From assembly GCA_030849805.1 (NCBI GenBank), contig JASANZ010002249.1, forward strand, positions 43,965 to 107,964: a stretch of 64,000 nucleotides of DNA, in the 5' to 3' direction. The notes under the pieces were generated by a model, which was given only the letters and a program-made list of their open reading frames with translations, did not search any database and was not told the DNA's origin. The DNA is from Sergeia podlipaevii (taxonomy: Eukaryota; Euglenozoa; Kinetoplastea; Trypanosomatida; Trypanosomatidae). Below are positions 10,212 through 20,533 of the stretch, in pieces; the stretch's first letter is position 1; each line of letters starts with the position of its first letter. The translations under genes were made by a program, and so were the position numbers.

Positions 10212-11271
10212 TGGAGTGTCTGAGGCGGAGGGAGAGGGGGGGGGGCACCCACAGTACTTAGGCGCTATAAGGGGATAGATGAAGCCGTGGTGGTGGCGCC
10301 GATAAGTATAATGGCGTGTTTTCAATTAACATAACGAAAATGAATACGTTGCGTTGTATGAAGGAAATGACACATGGATAGTGTGGTAGAAGGAGGAAGA
10401 TACACAAGAAAATTATTTCTTATTTATTTTTTTCGCTTAGTGGCTCTGTTTGCTCGTTTTTTTTTCGTTATTAGCTGCAGCCGTGCTGGCCTCCTCTTTT
10501 TCTTTTTGTTGTTCGTTTATCCCTGTCTTTGCACAAGGCGGGGGGGGGGAGGAGAGCTTTTCCCCTGCGTGTATTGACTTATGCACTCGGCCATGACGTC
10601 ATAAACATGTGTTCCCAGGTAAAGCGAATGAAGTGGAAACTATTTCTTATGCACATGTTCAGGGGGCTTATTGCCGGCACAACTTTAGAACAGCATTGTA
10701 GCACCTAATTTTTGTTATTTTTTTATTTTTTTTTCTTTTTTGCGTGATTGTTTTTGTTGCTTTTAACAGATTGATTTTTCCTTTTGCGAGTACCCCAGAG
10801 GGACCGAAAGTTATTATATATTTATTATATTTATAGTTTTCATTTATGGTACGTATGTGATATTGAAGTTGAGTTTTAACTAGTGCTGCTTTTCTATTAT
10901 CCCAGCTGGTCAAAGGATTTCCGTGCAATGATAAACACGTATTTCTTTTCTCTTAAAAAGAGTCCTTGAAAATACTATAGCGTTGATCCTTTTGCTATAT
11001 ATATGTTTGTTTCCGTACGCAAGTGTGCGATGGTGTACTTGCTGATTTATACATCAAAACTTGCTACAATTGCTGATGTTTGTTGAGAAAAATATATACG
11101 TTTTTAAGCGTTTGTTTACCATCATGTATTTAGTCAACCTTTTCCCTTTTTAGTTTAAATGTGCTTCTCTTTTTTTTTTTCCTTTTGCGCACCAATGGAC
11201 GTAAAAACAGTTTTACACGTGTGCAACATATTTCTCAAAGCCAAGAGGTAACGTACTACAGAAGGAGAAGC

Positions 11272-11436
11272 ATGAATCAAATGATGCGGCGCTACCTTTT
11301 GTTTAACAAGATGAACAACCAGAAAGCCATATTCATATCATGGATTGTAGCCTACAACACCTTTCAAAGAAATAAATTACCGTCTGATTGGTCCCCTTTT
11401 TTGTTTTTGTTTGTTTGTGCGCGATATATATGGTGA
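11272..11436 (+). CDS. possible small ORF, 54 residues (uncertain)
   Basis: ATG at 11272 to a stop at 11434-11436, starting MNQMMRRYLLFNK, basic at the N-terminus with one central hydrophobic stretch (AIFISWIVAY). The surrounding DNA is less T-biased than the flanking spacer, which is why it is noted. No homology is recognised, and the last dozen residues come from a T-rich run. It could be a small mitochondrial protein or chance. Confidence 0.15.
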   Translation: MNQMMRRYLLFNKMNNQKAIFISWIVAYNTFQRNKLPSDWSPFLFLFVCARYIW

Positions 11437-12330
11437 TTTTTTGCCCTTTCTTAAGATATAGTAAACATATGCGAATGAAGGCTAAGAGGATCAAGCTTCT
11501 CGCGCCATCGCAAGTGGTTCCTGCCAGTTGCTATTTGCAAGTGGGATTAGTAAGTAACTACATGTGCAGGATGGCGTGCTTGAGGTATCTCTGCTCCCCT
11601 ATTGATGCCTGAAATCGGTTTATTATTATTATTATTATTGCTATCATTATCATGATTATTATTATGTTGTTTGCAGCAGTGGTCTTTCTATCAATATGCC
11701 AGTTAGCTAGTTAGTTAGTTTTTTTTGAAGGGGATACGCCGCCTTCATTTCTTCCCATTTTCTCCTCTCTTTGTGTGCTTTAAGTTTCTTCTTCTTTTGG
11801 TGCTATTAGTTGTTACTATTATTGTTTTTGTCGTTATCTGTGCTGAAGTTTTTGCCGAATGGTTTTTATTTTTGTTTACCTTCAGATCTATATGTTTGTC
11901 TTTAATAACGTATACATAAAACTATGTTTCTTTCAAGAACGGGTAGGCTGGCACAATGATTTTTTTAAGTTTTTTTTTTTTCATGCTGTAGGGTTTTTTT
12001 ATTGTTGAAACAATTTTGCTTTTTAAAAAGTTTCAAAACATTTTTTATTGTATATATTCTTTATACCGTCGGACTGCGTAGGGCCAAATTTAAGTGCATT
12101 TGCTGTTTTTTTTCTCTTTTTCATTTTCTTTTATTGTTGTATGGATGCTACTATAGTGTGGGTACATGCCATAGCTGTAAAACTAAACGTAAGAGAATCC
12201 ATTTTTTGTTTTGTAGTATTATTGCTTTCAAGACTTCAAAAAGAAAAAAAAGAATACTTCTTATTTATTTGTTACACACTGCTGATACATTTTTTTTTTT
12301 TTCATTCTTCATTGTTCTACCGAGAGAATG

Positions 12331-12372
12331 TGCATTTATGTATGTATGCACATGCATGCATACATAAATGCA
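12331..12372. repeat. 42-base near-perfect palindrome followed by nine T
   Basis: The left arm 12331-12350 and the right arm 12353-12372 match in 19 of 20 positions as inverted repeats, the single mismatch being G.U in RNA, around a CA centre. Nine T follow at 12373-12381. As RNA it would be a stable 20-bp hairpin with a U tail. Confidence 0.85.
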
Positions 12373-13397
12373 TTTTTTTTTACCGAATGGAAGTGATGCA
12401 GCAAGAAAGAAAAAACATAAATATTACTTTCGGTACTTTTCTCTCTATGATACATGTGAGAGTTGAGTGCGCTTTTAGTTTATTTACTCTTTCATTTCTC
12501 TCCGACGAGCAAATATAACGAATGAGTGCAAGCACAAGGTAAGAGAGATAGTAGTGAGAGAGGGTGAGAAGAATTCGTAATAATATTTGTGCTTTGCGTT
12601 TTGCGTGACATCTCTTTTTTCTTCTTTTTTATATATAGTTGTGATGATTACGTGTATGAAACACAGTAGCGAAATGAGCCACCATTTTTGAGGACCACTT
12701 TGCTTTGTGCATTCCAGTTCATTTTTTACCATTTTTTTTTTTAAGTTCTGTTGTACCGATAGATATAGCGAATGGTATCAGCGACGGACTGAAGGCTGTG
12801 CCTCACATTTTGTTGATGCCTACTTCTATCTACGTAACAATATCTATATTTGTATCCATATTAATATGCTTTTTTTTTGCTTTAGGGAACGATACTTGCC
12901 TTACTTTGGGAGTTATTGCTTCCACTCAGCTGCGATATGACAAGACTGATGATGCTGATGTGTATCTCCTTTTTGTTTTTTGAGAGCCGAGGTGCAATGT
13001 GGAGGCATGGTTTCTATTTCAAGCATGTATGCAAAGAGCAAAATTAAATGTGGATAACATATATTGTAGGACCATTCAATTCTCTGAATCTCTCTTCTCC
13101 CTAAACGGGTAACACCGTCGTTGGCACACGACGGTTTTTTGAAAATGGGACTGCTGAGCAACAGTAACAACAATGAGAAAGCAATAAAGTGCTCTATCGC
13201 TGTGGGTCTTCATGAGAACTATATTTTGCTTCTTTGCTGCACTTCTCTTTATATCTTTTAAAGTTTTTTTTTTTGGGTAAGCACGTAGCGATCTGAGTCT
13301 ACAATTCAAGTCTTTACGTTGGTAGTGCAGAACGCCAGCAATTTGCTTTTTTTTTTTCAAGGTTGATTTTGTATTGACAAGTAAGCCAATATATATA

Positions 13398-13423
13398 TTA
13401 TTATTATTATTATTATTATTATT
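13398..13423 (+). repeat. (ATT)n microsatellite
   Basis: About eight to nine ATT units shortly before the PLP-enzyme start codon. Similar ATT/TTA runs occur at 7361-7375, 11621-11639 and 33204-33235. Confidence 0.85.
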
Positions 13424-13469
13424 TTCTTCTGTAGTCACTGGCCCAGTTAGTTTACGCACCTCAAGCATT

Positions 13470-15383
13470 ATGCCTAGTGCATCTCCATGTGTTGACTACG
13501 TGAACTGGTCAAGTATTGCTTTACGACCTGAGCTGTTCAAAGCGCTGGAGCGCGTAAAGGGTCGGAGCGTGCACGAGAAGATATCCGTCTATGAAGGCTT
13601 TGGCTCTTTTCATTCTGAAAATGTGGAGGACCTTATGGCACAGGATGACTCGGAGTATAAGCGTCCGGCGAATTTTCCCATCTTTGCTGGGAAGATTCTA
13701 TGCAGGCAGGAACTAGTGGAACTTGGCGCGATGCGCGGCATCATCGAGTGTCCCTTAACTACCGTTGGCTTTTGTCGACGTGGCATAAAACGACTGAGAG
13801 AGCCTGCCTCCCCAAACTCAATGCCAGATGCATGTGCGGTCTCCAATACGTCAGAATCTAGTAACGCTGATGGCGCCAGCCCATGTAATGGTCAGGAGAG
13901 CGTGGATAGTGATAGCGATAGTGCGGAAGAGAGTGACTGTCGTTGCCATTGGATGCGTCCTGAGCTAGCCAACGAACAGGCCGCAGCAGTGTGGAAAGCT
14001 CCAGTCGTGCAGTGTGCCATGGGAGCACCCTTCAGAAAACAGTACTTCTCGATAACACCGAGTATGACGTTTATTAACCACGGCGCCTTTGGCAGTGCGT
14101 TAGTGGGTGCGCTTGCTATCAAGCACCTGTATGAGCAGAAGATGGAGCGCGAGGTGGTGGATTTTATGGACCGGCAACTGCTTCCTCTGATTGTGCATAG
14201 CATTCGCTCCATCAGCAGTTTTTTTCACGCTGACCCCCGTCAGGTCGTGCTTGTGCAGAATGCCACATTCGCCCTTAATTGTGCCATGCAGCTCATCACC
14301 AAGGATGACGTGGTAGCCTTTCTCGATACGGAGTACTTGTCCGTGTACAAGATGATGTGGTTTCGTTGCCAAGAGGTTGGAGCCGTGCACCACGAGTTGC
14401 CCCTCTCACACCTGCTTCACAACGAGGCCATCATGGGCGACGATGTCGCTCTGACAGAGGAAATATGCCGACTACTTCCGGAAGGATGTACCACCATCGT
14501 GGTGGACTACGTCACCTCCACAAGCGCTGTTTGCCTACCCATCTTTACGCACATTGTGCCTGCGCTACGTCGTCGCGGTGTGGCCAAGATCATCGTTGAC
14601 GGCGCTCACGCTCCACTTCAGCTTGACCTGAACTTTAACGCACTGAGTTCCGAGTGCCAGCCTACGGTGTTTGTTGGCAACCTGCATAAGTGGCTCTCTG
14701 CCCCCAAGGCTGTGGGGTTCTTGTGGGTGCGCAAGGAAGCGATGGACCACCTGCACAGTGTGGTGCTCTCGCACGGAGCGGGAGAGGGGCTGCTGTCAGA
14801 GTTCATTTGGGACGGCACGCGCGATTACGGTGCGTACTTGGCTATTCCCGCACTCGTGGACTTTTGGAAGGCGCAGGACTGCGATCGCATACGGAATCAC
14901 TGCTCAGCGTTACTAGAGTCGGCTGCTGCTATGCTGTCCAGCGCTTTCGGCTCTCGTCGGGTTGCTCGTCATGCGCCATTTATGTCTCTTGTTGAGCTCC
15001 CTGAAGAGCTGCAAGACGATCTTGTGACCGCCCCATATATTCAGGATGTACTGCATGATGTGTACCACATTGAGGTACCAGTAAAGCGAATCAATGAACG
15101 TTTTTACCTTCGCATCAGCGTGTTTGTCTACAACACACCGGAGGAGTATGCATATCTACGTGAGGCCGTGTTGTCCATCGCTGATGAATGGGCCAGCTCC
15201 GAGGAGCGTCGCATCTTGCTCAAGAAGCGGGAGGAACAAAAGACAATGCAGGGCGTCGTTGCTGGCGGGACCGCTGATGGTGCTGCGGTTCCCTGTGATG
15301 AGCGCATCCGTCGACAGGGAGGCTGCGGAGTATCTGGACTGGACCCTTCACTCAAGCGCAAGAAGACCTCCAAGTTCTCCTAG
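13470..15383 (+). CDS. class V aminotransferase-fold PLP enzyme (isopenicillin-N-epimerase-like / C-S lyase type)
   Basis: 637 residues from the ATG at 13470. The catalytic part spans about 190-600 and starts with FINHGAFGS, the family N-terminal signature. IVDGAHAPLQ carries the cofactor-binding Asp377, and GNLHKWL the Schiff-base Lys407. WDGTRDYGAYLAIPALVDFW is the usual C-terminal block. Relatives include isopenicillin N epimerase-like proteins and EgtE-type hercynylcysteine sulfoxide lyase, so a C-S lyase or desulfurase-type reaction is plausible, but substrate is not readable. Unusual is the N-terminal extension of about 185 residues, whose last part is acidic and Ser-rich (DSDSDSAEESDC near 148-159); such a domain is absent from typical members of about 400 residues. 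No mitochondrial leader is obvious. Confidence 0.85.
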   Translation: MPSASPCVDYVNWSSIALRPELFKALERVKGRSVHEKISVYEGFGSFHSENVEDLMAQDDSEYKRPANFPIFAGKILCRQELVELGAMRGIIECPLTTVGFCRRGIKRLREPASPNSMPDACAVSNTSESSNADGASPCNGQESVDSDSDSAEESDCRCHWMRPELANEQAAAVWKAPVVQCAMGAPFRKQYFSITPSMTFINHGAFGSALVGALAIKHLYEQKMEREVVDFMDRQLLPLIVHSIRSISSFFHADPRQVVLVQNATFALNCAMQLITKDDVVAFLDTEYLSVYKMMWFRCQEVGAVHHELPLSHLLHNEAIMGDDVALTEEICRLLPEGCTTIVVDYVTSTSAVCLPIFTHIVPALRRRGVAKIIVDGAHAPLQLDLNFNALSSECQPTVFVGNLHKWLSAPKAVGFLWVRKEAMDHLHSVVLSHGAGEGLLSEFIWDGTRDYGAYLAIPALVDFWKAQDCDRIRNHCSALLESAAAMLSSAFGSRRVARHAPFMSLVELPEELQDDLVTAPYIQDVLHDVYHIEVPVKRINERFYLRISVFVYNTPEEYAYLREAVLSIADEWASSEERRILLKKREEQKTMQGVVAGGTADGAAVPCDERIRRQGGCGVSGLDPSLKRKKTSKFS

Positions 15384-16782
15384 TAAGGTAACCAGACTGT
15401 GTTGTGTGTCTTGCTGTTGCCGATGGACATATATGTATGTATTTTGACGTGGCAGCATTTTTTTTTTTCTGTAGATGTCCCCTCACTGTTGACTGGCAGA
15501 CAACATTTGCAATGCTGCAACACGCAAACGTCGTCTGTCTTGTCTATCTTTTTTTTTCCGTGATATCAAATTCATGTCACGAGAGCTTATAAGAGTTTTT
15601 TTTTTTTCACTGTTGAGCATATCGAACACGACTGTGCGAGCTACTTTTTTCCCCTTATTTCGTGACTGCGGTGAATACTTTTTCTTTATATATGTGTGGC
15701 TCCACACGCGACAAAACATATATGTGCGTGTTGGTATGGTGAGCGTAGAAACAACAACAAGGAGGGGCGGTGGACCGAGAAGTGCGGCCATGCTTTGTGG
15801 AGTAAGTAGATTGCTGGCGGCTTTGATCCGGTTCCTTTGCTTGAGTGAATTTTTTTGTTGCTTCTTCTTTTATTATTAATATTTTCTAGGAGCTGTACCA
15901 CGATAGCAGTGTACCGATATTATTTATTTATTGCTTATGCAACGTTTGGTGTCCTCGTGTGTTTTCGGCACCAAGACGCATATATTTGACATTTCTAACT
16001 ACACCCTCCTTTAATTTTTTTTTTTGTGGTAGTTTGCGTCTATTTTGCTCGATAACAGGCTGAGGCCGGGATGATTAGAAAACATGCCGCTTGCTTAAAA
16101 AGAAAAAAAAAAAGCATGTGCACCGAGCAGATGCTAGACAGAAACCCTAACGAAAGCGGGTGAGAGATCTGTTCTTTACATTTACGTTGAATTTTTCTTT
16201 CCCAAGATTACTTAAAAAGAGGAAAAAGAGAAAACAAGTTATTACTTTGAAGTGAGTCTGTTGTATTTTTTATTTTTATTTATTTGCTATGACGCTTTTT
16301 TTTTTCCTTTTCTTTCGACTATCTCGTTCAAACTGTGAGTATATGCATGCAATTGTTCTCTTTCTCATACACATACACATACATACTGAAATGTGGTTTG
16401 TGCGTGATATTGTGGGTTTTCTCTCTTTTTTTTATTTGTTCTCTTTAGGGACGACACTGCGCGTGTGGGCGATGTGAAGTGAAACGCCCTTTCTTTATAT
16501 TCATATATATATGAAATACTCTCTTTTCAATTTTCTTTTTGTTGTTGTTTACTTTTTATTGCATTGCGGAAGCATTTTACTGCTCTGCCAAGTGCTGTTG
16601 CGCCTTGTCACCTAACTGTTGCATTCCTTCATTGTGTATATCTGCTTTTTCTTTTTTTAAAATCATCTTCATCTTCTTTTTAAAACATATTAATACCATG
16701 ACTATTTTGATGCTAGTAATTTATTCACACTAGTGAATTATCTCTTCTTCTCTCTTACACACCCGTTTTTCATACTGACATC
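15384..16782 (+). other. intergenic spacer, 1.4 kb
   Basis: No gene supported; open frames are T-run artefacts. The region just before the H2BV start is pyrimidine-rich (16640-16680 and 16740-16770). AGs at 16715-16716 and 16732-16733 are candidate acceptors; there is no AG between the last tract and the ATG. Confidence 0.5.
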
Positions 16783-17208
16783 ATGCCACCGACCAAAGGC
16801 GGAAAGCGTCCTATCCCTCTGGGCGGCAAGGGCAAGGGTAAGCGCTCTGTGGGCAAGGCCGCGAAATCCGAGGGTCACAAGAAACGGAAGGGCCAGAAGA
16901 AGCAGCAGCACTGGAACCTCTACATCCATCGTGCCCTGCGCCAGGTGTACAAGCGTGGTACTCTCAGCAAGGCTGCGATGCGAGTGTTGTCCTCGTTTAT
17001 TGAGGATATGTTCGGTAAGATTCAGTCTGAGGCTGTCTTTGTGGCTAAGATCAACAAGGTGAAAACCTTGACTGCTCGAGAGATTCAGACCTCTGCGCGT
17101 CTGCTGCTCCCCCCTGAGCTGGCGAAGCACGCAATGAGCGAGGGGACTAAGGCGGTGGCGAAGTATAACGCCTCCAGGGATGAAGCGTACAGCAAGAGCG
17201 CAATCTAG
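16783..17208 (+). CDS. H2BV: histone H2B variant (H2BV type)
   Basis: 141 residues from the ATG at 16783. The core from about residue 45 (HWNLYIHRALRQVYKRGTLS) through SSFIEDMFGKIQSEA, TLTAREIQTSARLLLP and GTKAVAKYN is an unmistakable H2B histone fold with alpha-C helix. The N-terminal tail of about 44 residues is Lys/Gly-rich (PPTKGGKRP, GGKGKGKRSVGK). Canonical trypanosomatid H2B is shorter, about 110 residues and multicopy; this length, tail and single-copy setting point to the H2BV variant. In Trypanosoma brucei H2BV is known to pair with H2A.Z in nucleosomes at transcription start regions. No neighbouring histone gene is seen. Assignment to H2B is certain, to the variant likely. Confidence 0.92.
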   Translation: MPPTKGGKRPIPLGGKGKGKRSVGKAAKSEGHKKRKGQKKQQHWNLYIHRALRQVYKRGTLSKAAMRVLSSFIEDMFGKIQSEAVFVAKINKVKTLTAREIQTSARLLLPPELAKHAMSEGTKAVAKYNASRDEAYSKSAI

Positions 17209-18082
17209 AGCCCTTGCAACTGAGGCAGCGAAACCAATGTACTTGTGTGCAGGTATTTCTTGTTAAAATCCCTCCCGTTTTCCTTTTTTTTTCTCCTCTT
17301 ACAAATACCTCACACTAAACACCAATAGAGCACCCCCACCCTCCTTGTTATTTTTCTCGTGTGCGTGTGTTTTTTTATTTATTTATTTACTGTTTCTTTC
17401 CCAAAAAGAAGAAGAAAAAAGCAAAACAAAAAAGAGATCGAAATTGTCCTTTATGCGGCCTAGCGTATGTTGTGGAGGAGTGTGTATGCATCCTGTTTCC
17501 CCCTTTATGATCGCTCTTACTTTGTATAAAGTTTGGGTCAGGAGCTACTTTTTTTTTTTCTTTTCATCTTGTACCCATTACACTCGTGTCGTTCATTGCA
17601 CGCTAGCTATTGTGATTGAATAGAAAAAAAAAGTATAGTAATTTAACAGACTCAGGCGAACGAGCGGGTTACTGTACAGATGTTTAAGCAGCGGCACCGA
17701 GACAGCCTAACTTCTGGTTGTGGTATATACATATATACATAATAGCAACTTACTACAAGCAAACATTTTGTGTTGTCACTTTTGCCACTTGTTCCTTCTC
17801 TGACTCTTCATAATCTGTCTTTTTTCCCCCTTTTCTCCTTTTTTTTTACTTTTGTGACTCTAAAGCTTCTAGTTGCACATCTGTGCTTGAGTGATCATTG
17901 ACGACTTGTGCGCTTGCGGATGCTGCGCATGTAAGTGCTTGTTTCTTTACGTAACAAGGCTTTAGCATCATTCTGATTTATTTCTTTTCTTCCCTTTGTT
18001 TAGGTCAGTATATACATACATCTCTCTGAGTGAGGACCATAGAAGGGTGCCTTGGACGCTGTTTGTATGCTAGTAGATAGTA
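17209..18082 (+). other. intergenic spacer
   Basis: No gene seen. T- and A-rich with a TA-rich block at about 17725-17742. The pyrimidine tract at about 17972-18000 followed by AG at 18002-18003 is the likely splice acceptor for the first DHHC gene. Confidence 0.55.
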
Positions 18083-18994
18083 ATGAGCGTGAGTGTTTTG
18101 GGGAATCGTATACCTGTGTGCGGTGGGACGTGCTCTGTGGCACCAGACTGGCGCATGTGGTTTCCCGTCAATACATTTACTCACATCACAACGATTGCGG
18201 TCATCTACCTCACGTGTGATCAGTGGAGTGCGTGGGAAGCTCTGTTGAGCGCACTCTTAGTCATTACCAACAACGCCGTCTCTTTCATTCTTCTATTTGC
18301 TGATCCTGGTATCTACCCCAGGCCTGCCATGGAGGAACCCCCTGAGAAAGCAGCAGCAGCAGCCACTTACTGCAGATCTTGCCGTCTCAATCGTCCACTG
18401 CGCACTTCGCACTGCTACACGTGTGGGGTGTGCGTGCGCGAGCACGACCACCACTGCAAGGTGCTTGGCGTCTGCATCGGTCGTCGCTCGCTGCGCTGGT
18501 TTGTTGCCTACCTCCTCACGATGGTGTTGCAGCTCTCGCTGGCGCTTTTTTTTCTTGTGCGTTCCTTCCGCAGGTTGCCTCTGGAGTCGGACTGGCCCAC
18601 GCGTGCAGTTCCTGTTGGTTACTCCACCTGGACAGAGGGGGCCATTGACAGTTTCCAGAGCGCAGCAACTGCGGCCTTGCTGGAGCATATGCTGACTATG
18701 ACGCTGGTTGGCGTGTTGCTTATTCCTGTTGCTGCGGGGACCGTTACGTACGTTTTGCTTCCTCTGACGGATACAACATGGCGTGAGGCGCTGAGTCAAG
18801 GAGGTGTGCGGCTTGTGCGGAATGAGGACACACCTTCTCTGTGGAAGTCAGCACTGTCTATGAAGCACCTACTGAGTATGCTTAAGAGGATGGGATATAA
18901 CGTTGACCGTATGTGCCGTGCGGGACCCTCGTTGCTATACCACAGTGACTACGAAGTAGAGGCATGCTATGGTAGTGATGGGCGGGGGGGATGA
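18083..18994 (+). CDS. DHHC palmitoyl acyltransferase, first of a tandem pair
   Basis: 303 residues from the ATG at 18083. Four membrane spans (about 31-50, 55-74, 137-158 and 206-228) bracket a cytosolic Cys-rich domain. Its core is CRSC at 97-100, TSHCYTCGVC, then EHDHHCKVLG, with D122-H-H-C125, Cys125 being the acylated nucleophile. DPGIYPR before the finger is the usual DPG motif. After the last span a TWRE sequence occupies the place of the TTxE motif, with the second Thr replaced. These enzymes transfer palmitate to cytosolic Cys of membrane proteins; the protein is shorter than many, with little tail. The next gene is a paralogue, so the pair arose by an old local duplication. Confidence 0.95.
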   Translation: MSVSVLGNRIPVCGGTCSVAPDWRMWFPVNTFTHITTIAVIYLTCDQWSAWEALLSALLVITNNAVSFILLFADPGIYPRPAMEEPPEKAAAAATYCRSCRLNRPLRTSHCYTCGVCVREHDHHCKVLGVCIGRRSLRWFVAYLLTMVLQLSLALFFLVRSFRRLPLESDWPTRAVPVGYSTWTEGAIDSFQSAATAALLEHMLTMTLVGVLLIPVAAGTVTYVLLPLTDTTWREALSQGGVRLVRNEDTPSLWKSALSMKHLLSMLKRMGYNVDRMCRAGPSLLYHSDYEVEACYGSDGRGG

Positions 18995-19420
18995 CGCACA
19001 AGTCCTTTGCGGCATAGCGGTATCATGCTGAGGCATGTTTGCTGTTTTTCAGTCCTTTTTTTTGCGCTTTAAATTATCATTTCTACTGATTTATGTACAT
19101 TCTTCTTCAATATATGCATGATGATTGACACTAGTCCGTTTGTATCTTTACCGCATATCTTCTCGTTTCTTCAGTTGCTCTTCATCAAATATTTCTTTTG
19201 TCATTTTTTTTTTTTTTTCACTCCTCTCTTTTTAATTTGCCGTGTGAATGTACACTTATGAAAAGCGCAGTCGCTCATCATCGTTTATTGATTTGCGTGC
19301 ACTTATCTAGCTATTTATCTTTTAAGTTGTATCGATACATATATTGATCCCATCACAGAGTCATACGTTCTCTTCTCTTTTCTGTTTATATTTATTCTCT
19401 CTAAGGAGAGAAACTAAGCA
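18995..19420 (+). other. short intergenic spacer between the two DHHC genes
   Basis: No gene. T run at about 19204-19219. The CT-rich tract 19369-19400 with AG at 19404-19405 lies just before the second ATG and is a good splice-acceptor candidate. Confidence 0.6.
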
Positions 19421-20533
19421 ATGCAGCAGCATCAGCATCAGCCAACCTTTAGATCCTCTGGTACAAGCCCAGTAGAGGGAGGATACGATAGCAACGGTAA
19501 GATTAACAATGGTATCAATGCTATGGGTATTACGCCAAATGGGCCGCCAGTAGCTGGGGGAGCACCAAAAGGATCAGCCTCTGTTCTTGTACATGAGAAT
19601 TCCATGGTGGATTTCATGAAACGCAATAACTCCTCGCAGGCGGCACTCGGCAAGTTTGTACGAAGAAAGTTTCTTTGCTTCTCTTTTTTGTTTAGTTCTG
19701 ACTGCATGGTGTGGTGGATCCAAGCCATCATAACGTGCCTCATCGTCGTGGGCAACATGTGTACTACGTGGCGGTTCCTCGGCTGGATCGAGTTTCTTAT
19801 ATGCTGCACGTTACTATTTATGGGGTTTATCTCCTCATTTCTGGTAACGGCCACTGACCCTGGTATCTACCCGAGACTCAAGTTGGGCGAGGTCGATCCT
19901 CTTGGCGAGGACCACACGCTTGTGTACTGCCGTGTATGCTGTTTGCGCCGGCCGCCCCGCACGTCACATTGCTATCAGTGTGGGGTGTGCGTGCTTGAAC
20001 ACGATCATCATTGCGGTATTTTAGGTGGTTGTGTCGGCGTGCGGTCTCTGCGTTTCTTTGGAGTGTTTTTAATATCGCAGAGCACGGCGTGCTGCATGGG
20101 CCTCTTCTGGGTCCTGCGGTCTCTTATAGCCGGCGAGCTTTACAGCGACAGCAGTTCCAATAATTCTACTAGCAGTGCTGCCCTTCTCTCATCGATGACT
20201 TCCAGCACCACGTCAACTCACATTCCAAGACACCGCAGGGCCAGGGATTCGGCTGATGTGGACGTGGGCCTGCGTGCGTTTGGGGGGATTATGATAATTA
20301 TTGTCGATACTTGTGTTATTGTTATGGTGGGCTCTATGTCGATTATGTATCTCTACCTCACGCTTACTTCGACAACGCGACGTGAGTCTCGCCGGACGCA
20401 AAACAACTGCTTGACGTTGCTAAAGCCAGCGATGGTGTGGCGCAACATTATCCACACTGCGTTTCCACCTTGTTCACTCGTTTCTGAAGAGGAGCCCACT
20501 ACAACCGACGTTGTGATCATAGATATTGTGTAG
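19421..20533 (+). CDS. DHHC palmitoyl acyltransferase, second of a tandem pair
   Basis: 370 residues from the ATG at 19421. The N-terminal 85 residues are hydrophilic and rich in Gln, Gly and Asn, an extension the first copy lacks. Membrane spans lie at about 97-116, 124-145, 208-230 and 285-315. The Cys-rich domain has CRVC at 170-173, TSHCYQCGVC and EHDHHCGILG, with D195-H-H-C198 complete. DPGIYPR precedes it, as in the upstream paralogue. TRRE follows the last span in the TTxE position. An insertion rich in Ser and Thr (about 242-268) sits between spans 3 and 4. Intact catalytic residues predict an active protein acyltransferase; the different N-terminus suggests different targeting or substrates. 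Confidence 0.95.
   Translation: MQQHQHQPTFRSSGTSPVEGGYDSNGKINNGINAMGITPNGPPVAGGAPKGSASVLVHENSMVDFMKRNNSSQAALGKFVRRKFLCFSFLFSSDCMVWWIQAIITCLIVVGNMCTTWRFLGWIEFLICCTLLFMGFISSFLVTATDPGIYPRLKLGEVDPLGEDHTLVYCRVCCLRRPPRTSHCYQCGVCVLEHDHHCGILGGCVGVRSLRFFGVFLISQSTACCMGLFWVLRSLIAGELYSDSSSNNSTSSAALLSSMTSSTTSTHIPRHRRARDSADVDVGLRAFGGIMIIIVDTCVIVMVGSMSIMYLYLTLTSTTRRESRRTQNNCLTLLKPAMVWRNIIHTAFPPCSLVSEEEPTTTDVVIIDIV

Larger units (their letters stand above)
10212..13469 (+). other. gene-poor spacer, 3.3 kb
   Basis: The longest stretch of the window without a supported gene. A purine-rich/G-run segment follows the preceding stop (about 10219-10246). Open frames at 12002-12518 encode only Phe/Leu/Ile-rich low-complexity. 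A less T-biased island at about 11200-11610 carries two short ATG-started frames (11272-11436 and 11469-11612), listed as uncertain. A 42-base near-perfect palindrome lies at 12331-12372, and ATT repeats at 13398-13423. The probable acceptor for the PLP-enzyme mRNA is AG at 13360-13361 after an 11-T tract, or AG at 13433-13434. Confidence 0.5.

Noticed and set aside
12002..12518. Overlapping 121- and 156-residue + strand frames
   Set aside because: Phe/Leu-rich translations of T homopolymers, overlapping in two frames and crossing the 42-base palindrome. No coding signature.
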